Below, in pieces: positions 1 to 6,283 of a DNA stretch of 18,366 nucleotides. Location of the stretch: NCBI GenBank assembly GCA_032229885.1, contig JAVYAJ010000248.1, forward strand, positions 1-18,366, given 5' to 3'. The position numbers and the translations under genes are program-made. The stretch's first letter is position 1, and every line of letters begins with the position of its first letter. Source of the DNA: Anammoximicrobium sp032229885 (GTDB taxonomy: Bacteria > Planctomycetota > Planctomycetia > Pirellulales > Pirellulaceae). The notes below the pieces were generated by a model. It searched no databases, was not told the origin of the DNA, and saw nothing but the letters and a program-made list of their open reading frames with translations.

Positions 1-45
1 GACGACGAAGACGAGGACGACGAAGACGAGGACGACGAAGACGAG
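1..45. repeat. 15-bp tandem repeat, three copies, coding for an acidic DDEDE repeat
   Basis: Three perfect head-to-tail copies of GACGACGAAGACGAG start at the first base of the window, so the array probably continues to the left. In the frame that stays open downstream each unit reads DDEDE, a strongly acidic tract. The unit length is a multiple of three, so copy-number changes would keep the reading frame. Confidence 0.9.
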
Positions 46-510
46 GACCGGGATTCCGCGCGGTCGTCTCGGGTCGTGCCGGGCGCTGGGGCGGAGATTC
101 GACTGACCGAACGGCGAGTTGTTGTGGGCGAGCAGGTCTGCGCGATCGGCGTCTACGACCACGCCCGGTGCGCTCTGTTGCTGCCGCCCGGCCGTTCCGA
201 ACCCACTAGACTGTTCCGCGGCTCGGCCGACCAGGTCGCGGACGGACTTCGTCACACGGCGGTAGGAAGTGCCGTCGGCGCCATCCTGGGCTTGGTCGTC
301 GTCCACGCGTTCGTATATGGGCTGATTCAGGCGTACGCTCACGCGCCGGCCCGACGCCTACCACGTCACGTCGGACATGGCCGTGTGGTTGACAAATGGG
401 TTGTCAACGCGAATAGTCATGAGCGGGCGTTCTGTTCGGTCAACGACGTTCGAAGCCTGTCGCCGAGCGTGGCGGATGAAGAGCCTGCTGCCTGGGAAAA
501 AGGAGAGAAC
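1..510 (+). CDS. C-terminal part of a membrane protein with an acidic repeat (5'-partial, no stop of its own)
   Basis: The frame is open from base 1. It reads an acidic DDEDE repeat, then a short soluble stretch (EIRLTERRVVVGEQVCAIGV and onward, about 93-260), then a hydrophobic segment at about 262-333 (AVGSAVGAILGLVVVHAFVY) that should span the membrane. Third codon positions are mostly G or C up to about 350 and then become mixed, which suggests the real coding part ends near there. The order of a GEQVCAIG-type motif, a small domain and a C-terminal membrane helix resembles GIDE-like bacterial membrane proteins, but that is a weak recognition. Oddly there is no in-frame stop before the downstream crotonase; the nearest stop is TGA at 390-392, one frame over. 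The protein is therefore either fused to the next gene or shifted by an indel. The end given here is simply where the next gene starts. Confidence 0.45.
388..417 (+). promoter_or_regulatory. candidate promoter with an overlapping operator-like inverted repeat
   Basis: A perfect 8-bp inverted repeat, GTTGACAA and TTGTCAAC separated by 5 bp, occupies 388-408. Inside its left arm is TTGACA (389-394), a perfect sigma-70 -35 box. After a 17-bp spacer comes AATAGT (412-417), four of six matches to a -10 box. The site lies about 95 bp upstream of the crotonase start. A repressor bound to the repeat would cover the -35 box. This is pattern evidence only, and sigma-70 rules are uncertain in this group. 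Confidence 0.4.
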
Positions 511-1293
511 ATGGAGGCCTTGGTTCGAGTCAAAAAGCATGTTCCCAGCGGGACCATCATTCTGAATCGACCGGAAAAACGAAATCCGCTGTCGCGGCGG
601 ATGATCGACGAACTGAGGCAGGCGCTCGAGGATTTTCATCGCGAGCGATCGGTTCGGGCCGTGATTCTGACCGGCGCCGGCGCAGCGTTCTGTTCGGGCG
701 CCGATTTACAGGAGGTCCAGGATCGCAGCCGCCAGACCGACGCCTGGAGCTGCTGGCACGAGGACGCCGTTCAGTACAAGGAACTGTTGGAGGCGATGCT
801 GGCCTTTCCCAAGCCGATCATCGCCGCCGTCAACGGTCCGGCCGTGGCCAGCGGCGCCGGGCTGGTGTTGGCGGCCGACATCGTGTTGGCGACGCACGAG
901 GCGCGGTTCGGCCTGCCCGAGGCTCAACGCGGCTTGGTGGCCGGACTGGTGGCCCCCCTGTTGGCCTTTCGCATCGGCGGCGGCGCGGCGGCCAATCTGC
1001 TGCTGACCGCCCGGCTGGCCGAAGCCGACGAAGCGCATCGCCTGGGGATCTATCACGAGCTGACCGCCTCGGACACGATCTGGGCGCGAGCGCACGAGAT
1101 CGCGCAGCAATGTGCCCTGAGCGCGGCCGAGTCGCTTCAGTTGACCAAGAAAGTGGTGAACGAAACCATCGGCGAGCATCTGAGCACCATGCTGGCCACA
1201 GGCGCCGCCGCGACCGCCACGGCCCGTACGACCGAAGCCGCGGCCGAAGGCCTGGCGGCGTTCCTCGAAAAACGTCCGCCGAAATGGCCCTGA
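511..1293 (+). CDS. enoyl-CoA hydratase/isomerase (crotonase) family protein
   Basis: This 260-residue protein has the usual crotonase length. The enzyme would act on acyl-CoA thioesters in the cytoplasm, in fatty-acid or amino-acid breakdown. The N-terminal part holds TIILNRPEKRNPLS. The first oxyanion-hole motif is AFCSGADL (residues 59-66) and the second region is PIIAAVNGPAVASGAG (102-117), followed by DIVLATHEARFGLPE (123-137). Glu137 matches rat hydratase Glu164. The position of the other catalytic glutamate (Glu144 in rat) is Gly117, so classical hydration is doubtful and an isomerase or other crotonase reaction is possible. The C-terminal part carries the usual trimerisation-type helices and ends FLEKRPPKWP. 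The start at 511 is chosen because AAGGAG (500-505) sits 5 bp before ATG and homology begins here. The same frame is open upstream to base 1 (see findings). Confidence 0.9.
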   Translation: MEALVRVKKHVPSGTIILNRPEKRNPLSRRMIDELRQALEDFHRERSVRAVILTGAGAAFCSGADLQEVQDRSRQTDAWSCWHEDAVQYKELLEAMLAFPKPIIAAVNGPAVASGAGLVLAADIVLATHEARFGLPEAQRGLVAGLVAPLLAFRIGGGAAANLLLTARLAEADEAHRLGIYHELTASDTIWARAHEIAQQCALSAAESLQLTKKVVNETIGEHLSTMLATGAAATATARTTEAAAEGLAAFLEKRPPKWP

Positions 1294-1556
1294 CGGGCAA
1301 GCGCTGTTGGCGCGACGGATGTGGGCCAAGACGATGTTCCCCGATCGTAAAAAGTGCCCCAACCGATTGTGTTACTCGCGATCGCGCCGACATGAGCTGC
1401 TGTGGTCAGCGTCCCCTTGTCGGACGGACTTCGCCGCTCGGCGCGAGCCCCATGTGAGCTCACTAAATGAACCTCCGTGCGAGCTCGCGAACGATCCCTC
1501 GCACGAGAACCTCTGCACGAAAGCCCCCCCACGAGCCCCGAGGAGCTTTGACAAAG
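1294..1556. other. intergenic spacer with a palindrome and a hairpin
   Basis: No convincing gene is present. The spacer holds the perfect 10-bp palindrome GTGAGCTCAC (1454-1463). A perfect 8-bp inverted repeat follows, CGTGCGAG (1476-1483) with CTCGCACG (1498-1505) and a 14-base loop, 52 bp before the next start codon. They could be an operator and a leader hairpin, or the hairpin could end the upstream transcript. No T-tract follows it. Confidence 0.4.
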
Positions 1557-2609
1557 ATGTTGCCCACGCTGTCTCGACGACATTTCCTGACCGGCTGTGC
1601 GGCCGGCGCGTTGGCCGCCGCCATCCACCCCGATCGCACGCGGGCCGATGCGCCCGACGACGCGCCGCTGGCCACGCGCGGCGTCGTCCTGGTGCCCGAA
1701 GATCTGACGTTGGCCGATTGGCCCCAGCGGGCAAAGGACGCAGGGCTGACGACGATCGGTCTTCATCATCAGAACTCGCCCCAGGCGTTGGTCCGTTGCA
1801 TCGAATCGGACGTGGGGCAACGGTTCCTCGCGCAGTGCCGCGCGCTGGGCCTCGAGGTCGAGTACGAATTGCACGCAATGAAAGAGTTGCTGCCGCGCGA
1901 GCTCTTCGCGCAAGACGCTCAGATGTTTCGCATGGACGAAGATGGGCAGCGCATCGCGGATTCGAACTGCTGTGTTCATTCAGCCAGCGCGCTCGACGTC
2001 ATCTGCGAGAATGCCGTGCGAATCGGCCGCGTGCTGCGCCCGACCACGGGCCGGTATTTCTATTGGGGCGACGATGGCAAGCCGTGGTGTCGCTGTCCAA
2101 AATGTCGCGAACTGTCGGCGTCGGAACAGGCGGTCGTGATCGCCAATCGATTGTGTGTCGCGTTGCGCCAGATGGACCCCACGGCCACCGTGGCCCACCT
2201 GGCGTATCACAACACGTTGAGTCCGCCGCGACAAGTCAAACCGAGTCGCCATGTTTTCCTCGAGTTTGCGCCGATCAGCCGCCGCTATGACATCCCCTAC
2301 CAGCAGCAGACGGATCCGAGCCTGGCCGATGGCCTGCACGCATTGGATGCCAACTTGCGAGTGTTTCCGGTCGCCACAGCCCAGGTCCTCGAGTACTGGC
2401 TCGATGTCTCACGATTCTCGCGCTGGCGGCGCCCCGGGATCAAGCTGCCTTGGAACCAGCCCGTGTTTCTGGCCGACGTGCGCGCCTATCGCCAGCGAGG
2501 CATCCGACACATCACGACCTTCGCGGCCTGGATCGACGCCGATTACCGAGATCGTTTCCAGGATCTGACCTTCATCCGAGAATACGGCGAAGGCCTGTCA
2601 AACCGCTGA
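1557..2609 (+). CDS. Tat-exported DUF4838-like protein (single domain)
   Basis: The 350-residue product begins with a clear twin-arginine leader, SRRHFLTG (6-13), a hydrophobic stretch and a possible cleavage site after TRA (28-30). The mature part shares a core with the 961-residue protein encoded at 10680-13565. Both have LFA(Q/E)-x-x-x-x-F, then a GDD or SDN segment followed by C-R-C-x-x-C (Cys178, Cys180, Cys183 here), then a helix and a strand (IANRLCVALRQMDPTATVAH against FYNRLTDALRQEFPALKFAT). That core is DUF4838, which I regard as a glycosidase-like TIM-barrel family; its reaction is not known to me. The usual N-terminal GH67/GH20b-like domain is missing, so this is a stripped-down version. 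A start 90 bp upstream (1467) is open, but 1557 is preferred because AGGAG lies at 1541-1545 and the Tat motif then sits at the N terminus. A folded metal or cofactor site would explain Tat export, which is inference. Confidence 0.8.
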   Translation: MLPTLSRRHFLTGCAAGALAAAIHPDRTRADAPDDAPLATRGVVLVPEDLTLADWPQRAKDAGLTTIGLHHQNSPQALVRCIESDVGQRFLAQCRALGLEVEYELHAMKELLPRELFAQDAQMFRMDEDGQRIADSNCCVHSASALDVICENAVRIGRVLRPTTGRYFYWGDDGKPWCRCPKCRELSASEQAVVIANRLCVALRQMDPTATVAHLAYHNTLSPPRQVKPSRHVFLEFAPISRRYDIPYQQQTDPSLADGLHALDANLRVFPVATAQVLEYWLDVSRFSRWRRPGIKLPWNQPVFLADVRAYRQRGIRHITTFAAWIDADYRDRFQDLTFIREYGEGLSNR

Positions 2610-2884
2610 TCGGCGACGCGCCGCAGCAGCCGTCCCGCCCGGGCCTCCCCCGGGCGTCCGTCCGCGATTCCAGCGTCCGCCGGCAATCCCGAGGCCCGCC
2701 GGCGATTCCGGCGCCTGCCCACGAGCCCTCCATCGGTGCTTGCGGGCCCCGTGCTCGTGACGTCCGTGCTCGTCGATGCCCGCGGGCTCGGCCGGCGACC
2801 GACCCGCGCGCCGCCCGACGCATCGGGCACGTTCTGGCAAGATGATGGTCCGAGTCCGATGCGGACCGGTGGTTCCGACGCGCG
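2610..2884. other. spacer between convergent genes, very GC-rich
   Basis: The 275 bp between two converging genes contain no supported gene. Apart from the hairpin at 2636-2656, the stretch at 2660-2800 has several imperfect copies of GC-rich words such as CCGGCAATCCC and CCGGCGATTCC. I see no promoter. Confidence 0.5.
2636..2656. terminator. GC hairpin, possible bidirectional terminator
   Basis: CGCCCGGG (2636-2643) and CCCGGGCG (2649-2656) form a perfect 8-bp stem around the loop CCTCC, 26 bp after the stop of the upstream gene and between converging genes. There is no T-tract on either strand, so it is not a textbook intrinsic terminator. Position and strength make a terminator role likely. 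Confidence 0.45.
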
Positions 2885-4195
2885 TCAAAAATATCGGTTG
2901 ATCAGGTTTTCGAGCATCTCCTGGCGACCGCTGTGATTCGGGGCGATCTCGCCTTTGTCCAGCATATAGGCTTCGAGCGCCGCTAAGTCGGCCCGGCCGG
3001 ATTCGATCTCGGCGCCGATCCCGGTGTCCCAACTGCGGTAACGCTGGCGGACGAACCGGTCGACTTCGCCGTCGGCGCGGATCGCAGCCGCGATTTTCAG
3101 GCCGCGGGCAAAGGCGTCCATGCCGCCGATGTGGGCGTGAAACAAATCGATCGGCTCGAAGCTCTCGCGTCTGACTTTGGCGTCGAAGTTCACCCCGCCC
3201 CGGCCCAGCCCGCCGTACTTCAGCAGGATCAGCATGATTTCGCTGGTCAGATAATAGTTGGTCGGGAATTGGTCCGTATCCCAACCCAACAGCAGGTCGC
3301 CCGTATTGGCGTCGATCGAGCCGAGCGCGCCTTGATGCCCCGCATAGTCCAACTCGTGCATCATCGTATGGCCGGCCAGCGTGGCGTGGTTGGTCTCGAG
3401 ATTCAGCTTGAAATGATCCATCAAGTCATAGGCTCGCAGAAAATTGATGCACGCCGCCGCGTCTGAATCGTACTGATGTTTGGTGGGTTCTTTGGGCTTG
3501 GGCTCGATCAGAAACTGGCCGGTGAAGCCGATCTGCTTGGCGTAATCCACCGCCAGGTGCATAAAGCGGCCCATGTGGTCCAGCTCGCGTTTCATGTCGG
3601 TGTTGAACAGGTTCTGATAGCCCTCGCGACCGCCCCAGAACACATAGTTCGCGCCGCCGAGTTCCTTGGTGACCTCGAGGCACTTCTTGACTTGCGCCCC
3701 CGCGTACGCAAAGGCATCGGCGTTGCAACTGGTCGACGCGCCGTGCATGAACCGCGGGTTGCTGAACAGATTCGCCGTGCCCCACAGCAATCGGATCCCT
3801 GTTCGCTGCTGCTCGTCCTTCAACACCGCGACGACCGCGTCCAGGTTCTTGTTCGTCTCGGCCAGCGTCCGTCCCTCCGGAGCCACGTCACGGTCATGAA
3901 AGGCGTAGAACGGCGCGCCGAGCTTTTCGATGAACTCGAACGCGACGCGCACCCGGTTGCAGGCGTTGTCCAACGAATCGCTGCCATCCTCCCAAGGACG
4001 CTGCATCGTACCCGGGCCGAAGGGATCCGCCCCCGTCCCGCGGAACGTGTGCCAGTACACGACGCTGAAGCGAAAATGCTCCTTCATCGTCTTGCCTTCG
4101 ACGACCTCGTCCTCGTTGTACCAGCGGAAAGCCAACGGGTTCGTCGACTGTGGACCTTCGTAACGGATCTTGCTGACTTCGGGAAACGCAGACAT
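2885..4195 (-). CDS. xylA: xylose isomerase
   Basis: XylA interconverts D-xylose and D-xylulose (also D-glucose and D-fructose) in the cytoplasm, using two divalent metal ions. The 436-residue product has the length of class II enzymes. The catalytic pair is in FHDRD (His100, Asp103). The signature VFWGGREGYQ is at 185-194, and LIEPKPKEPTKHQYD (229-243) gives Glu231 and Lys233. NLETNHATLAGH (265-276) gives Glu267 and His270, DANTGDLLLGWDTDQFPTN (295-313) gives Asp295, Asp306 and Asp308, and Asp338 follows in NFDAK. All metal ligands are present. The frame is open 65 codons further upstream, but ATG at 4195 is chosen because AAGGAG lies 5 bp before it and homology starts there. No xylulokinase or xylose transporter is next to it; the local partners are secreted glycan-acting families. 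Confidence 0.97.
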   Translation of the reverse strand: MSAFPEVSKIRYEGPQSTNPLAFRWYNEDEVVEGKTMKEHFRFSVVYWHTFRGTGADPFGPGTMQRPWEDGSDSLDNACNRVRVAFEFIEKLGAPFYAFHDRDVAPEGRTLAETNKNLDAVVAVLKDEQQRTGIRLLWGTANLFSNPRFMHGASTSCNADAFAYAGAQVKKCLEVTKELGGANYVFWGGREGYQNLFNTDMKRELDHMGRFMHLAVDYAKQIGFTGQFLIEPKPKEPTKHQYDSDAAACINFLRAYDLMDHFKLNLETNHATLAGHTMMHELDYAGHQGALGSIDANTGDLLLGWDTDQFPTNYYLTSEIMLILLKYGGLGRGGVNFDAKVRRESFEPIDLFHAHIGGMDAFARGLKIAAAIRADGEVDRFVRQRYRSWDTGIGAEIESGRADLAALEAYMLDKGEIAPNHSGRQEMLENLINRYF

Positions 4196-4612
4196 CTCGA
4201 CTCCTTGAACAAATGCCCCTCGGCCCACGGCAAGCGCATCCACGCGACGCGCCGCCAAGCGCGCATCTCGTCTCGCCGGCGGCGCTCGGGCGAGTGGCTG
4301 CTGCGGCTGACGAACCTTAGTGCCTAACGAAGCAAAGACCGCTGGGCCGACATCGCCGGTTTGCCGTCTCGAAAAACGCAACGTTCTCACTATTTCTCAG
4401 GAGGGGGCGCGGCCGAAATCCCGCTTGCCCAGAAAGCCGGCGTCTCCGCCATTTCACAGGGCGCGAGCCGCCGTCGCTGTCCGCCGCGCCAAGATCCTGA
4501 GAATTGAGAATATCGTCGATTCCCGTCCGCTCGACAATAGCCGCCCGTGCGCTGGCGCCGACCACGCATCGACATGCATCCCAAGTCGCTGCGCCCGCCC
4601 GGGCCTCGCCAC

Positions 4613-4707
4613 GTAGCAGCGGCTTCCAGTCGCTAATTTTCCAACCGCGGCGTCCGCGCGCGAGCACCTCCCCGTGGCAGCGGCTTCCAGCCGCTGGCCT
4701 CCCATCC
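4613..4707. repeat. two copies of a hairpin-forming repeat (AGCGGCTTCCAGCCGCT type)
   Basis: Copies begin at 4613 (GTAGCAGCGGCTTCCAGTCG) and 4674 (GTGGCAGCGGCTTCCAGCCG), 61 bp apart. The second copy forms a perfect 8-bp stem, CAGCGGCT (4678-4685) with AGCCGCTG (4689-4696) and a TCC loop. The first carries a C-to-T change in the right arm. Similarity continues weakly for about 12 bp beyond the hairpin. The form suggests a dispersed, REP-like intergenic repeat. Confidence 0.75.
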
Positions 4708-4874
4708 ATTGCCGTGTCCCGATCGGTCTCCCGGCAGTCTACGTCCGCGCCCCGTTCCACGTCCCATCAACGCTAATCGCTGGCAATCGTCTCGCTCAAA
4801 ACGCGCAGCCTCAAACCCATCAACACCCGCCGCTCAGCGCCGTATCATTCCGATCCTGGGCACGGTACAGTATC

Positions 4875-4894
4875 GTTGCGTTGCGTTGCGTTGC
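4875..4894. repeat. GTTGC pentamer run, four copies
   Basis: Four perfect copies of GTTGC lie head to tail in non-coding DNA. It is a short microsatellite, and copy number could vary by slippage. Confidence 0.85.
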
Positions 4895-4969
4895 CAACAA
4901 AGGCCGTCGCCCGCCCGCATCGGCGGGCATCGCGGCCGACCGGCCGTACCTATAGAGCGGCGCCCATAT

Positions 4970-5011
4970 CGTGCCAAGTGACCCGTGCCAAGTGACCCGC
5001 GACAAGTGCCC
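4970..5011. repeat. 14-bp tandem repeat, three copies
   Basis: CGTGCCAAGTGACC occurs twice without change (4970-4983 and 4984-4997), followed by a diverged third copy, CGCGACAAGTGCCC (4998-5011). The array ends about 118 bp before the uppP start codon and could hold repeated protein-binding sites. Function is unknown. Confidence 0.85.
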
Positions 5012-5129
5012 GGCGTCGATACGAACGCGCGCGGCCCGCGTCGCTCGAACGGGTGAATGCGTAACGCGAACGGCGTACCGGGTAAAACTCCGGGCGAAAG
5101 ACGACAGGCTTCGTTTGTGCGAGATCGCA

Positions 5130-5957
5130 ATGTTGGGTGATTGGACGAACACACTGGTGATCGTCCTGCTGTTGGGCGCGATCGAAGGCTTGACCGAGTT
5201 CCTTCCGGTCTCGTCGACCGGACACTTGATCCTGGCGGCCGATCTGTGTGGCTTCGACGCGCTGTTCGGTGACGAGCAGGCCAAGACGTTCGAGATCGTC
5301 ATTCAACTGGGGGCCATCCTCGCGGTGGTGGCCGCCTACCCGCATCGGTTTCGCCAACTGTTGCGTGTGCGCGATGGCACGGGGTTCACAGGATGGCGCG
5401 GATTGTGGCTGCTGTTTCTCACGACCGTCCCAGCAGGCATCGCCGGCCTGCTGGCGCATCGTGTCATCAAAGACGTCCTGTTTCAGCCGCTGACCGTCGC
5501 CATGGGGCTGGCCCTCGGCGGGATGTGGATTCTGGCCATCGAGCGCTGGCCCGTCGGCGTGCGCCGCCGCGGTCTGGACTCGCTCGGCTGGCGCGACGCG
5601 TTGGCTGTCGGCTTGTTTCAATGTCTGGCGCTGTGGCCCGGCATGTCTCGTTCGTCGTCCACGATCGTCGGCGGAATGATGCTCGGCATCGAGCGGCGAA
5701 CGGCCGCCGAGTACTCGTTCTTCGCCGCGGTCCCCCTGTTGACAGCCGCCTGCTCGTACGAACTGTACAAGAATCGCGCGACGCTCAGCGCCGACCATGC
5801 CCCGTGGCTGGCGATCGGTTTCGTCGTTTCGTTCCTCGTGGCTTGGTTCGCCGTGCGCGGGTTCGTTCGTTTTCTCGGCCGCCATACGCTCACGGCGTTC
5901 GGCTGGTATCGCGTGGTCGTCGCCACCTTTGCCGCGCTGCGCTCGCTGTGCGTCTGA
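5130..5957 (+). CDS. uppP: undecaprenyl-diphosphatase (BacA/UppP type)
   Basis: UppP removes a phosphate from undecaprenyl diphosphate to recycle the lipid carrier used for peptidoglycan and other surface polymers; extra copies give bacitracin resistance. The 275-residue product matches the family length. The two family motifs are intact: EGLTEFLPVSSTGH (19-32), with the conserved glutamates, Ser and His, and PGMSRSSSTI (170-179), with the catalytic-site Arg174. Hydrophobic helices occur around residues 8-25, 53-70, 92-110, 119-137, 155-170, 195-210, 226-243 and 256-270, as expected for an integral membrane protein. ATG at 5130 is chosen because homology begins directly after it; no good Shine-Dalgarno sequence precedes it. 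The open frame reaches back to 4971 through the tandem repeat, which is not protein-like. Confidence 0.96.
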   Translation: MLGDWTNTLVIVLLLGAIEGLTEFLPVSSTGHLILAADLCGFDALFGDEQAKTFEIVIQLGAILAVVAAYPHRFRQLLRVRDGTGFTGWRGLWLLFLTTVPAGIAGLLAHRVIKDVLFQPLTVAMGLALGGMWILAIERWPVGVRRRGLDSLGWRDALAVGLFQCLALWPGMSRSSSTIVGGMMLGIERRTAAEYSFFAAVPLLTAACSYELYKNRATLSADHAPWLAIGFVVSFLVAWFAVRGFVRFLGRHTLTAFGWYRVVVATFAALRSLCV

Positions 5958-6283
5958 GCGGGCTCGAGCACAACGGACCCGCGCCGCGCGGCGTCAGGTC
6001 AGCGCGTGGCGAGGCGTGGCCCCGACGCGACCGCTCGACACGTTCCCGGCGCCGCTACCGGCGCTCGGTTCGCGGCGCAAACGAAGCCTTCGCCTCGGTC
6101 GTTGTCTCTCCTATCTCGCCAAGCGGCCGGCCAGCGGCTACCATTGAGAGCGTCGCGAACGGCTCGGCCACGCCCCATATCCACGCCCGCCGCGGCCCTG
6201 CACACGACGATGGGTTCCGACGGCCGCTCGGATCCGATCCGACGGCTGGCCGATCACTTGAACGCACTTGAGGAGCGCGCAAC
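5958..6283. other. intergenic spacer upstream of the ThuA-like gene
   Basis: No gene is seen in these 326 bp. CGGATC-C-GATCCG (6229-6241) is an exact 13-bp palindrome 42 bp before the next start codon, a plausible operator. GAGGAG (6270-6275) is the ribosome binding site of the next gene. No clear promoter is visible. Confidence 0.45.

Larger units (their letters stand above)
4196..5129. other. long intergenic region between xylA and uppP
   Basis: These 934 bp separate divergent genes and hold no ORF with protein-like features. The frames that are open here are low in complexity and rich in Arg, Ala and Pro. Three kinds of small repeats occur and are listed separately: two AGCGGCTTCCAG hairpins, a GTTGC run and a 14-bp tandem repeat. 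Promoters for both flanking genes should lie here, but I cannot pick them out with confidence. Confidence 0.6.

Noticed and set aside
1454..1463. GTGAGCTCAC as a CRP/FNR-type site
   Set aside because: The half-sites TGTGA and TCAC are there, but the 6-bp spacer of a CRP site is missing.
1137..1979. Minus-strand 280-codon frame across the crotonase/DUF4838 junction
   Set aside because: It overlaps two well-supported plus-strand genes and has no recognisable features.
4317..4760. 147-codon minus-strand frame in the xylA-uppP spacer
   Set aside because: It has mixed composition, no ribosome binding site and no family pattern, and it crosses the hairpin repeats. Chance openness in GC-rich DNA explains it.
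5393..6271. 292-codon plus-strand frame overlapping uppP
   Set aside because: It is an Arg-rich shifted frame of uppP that runs into non-coding DNA.
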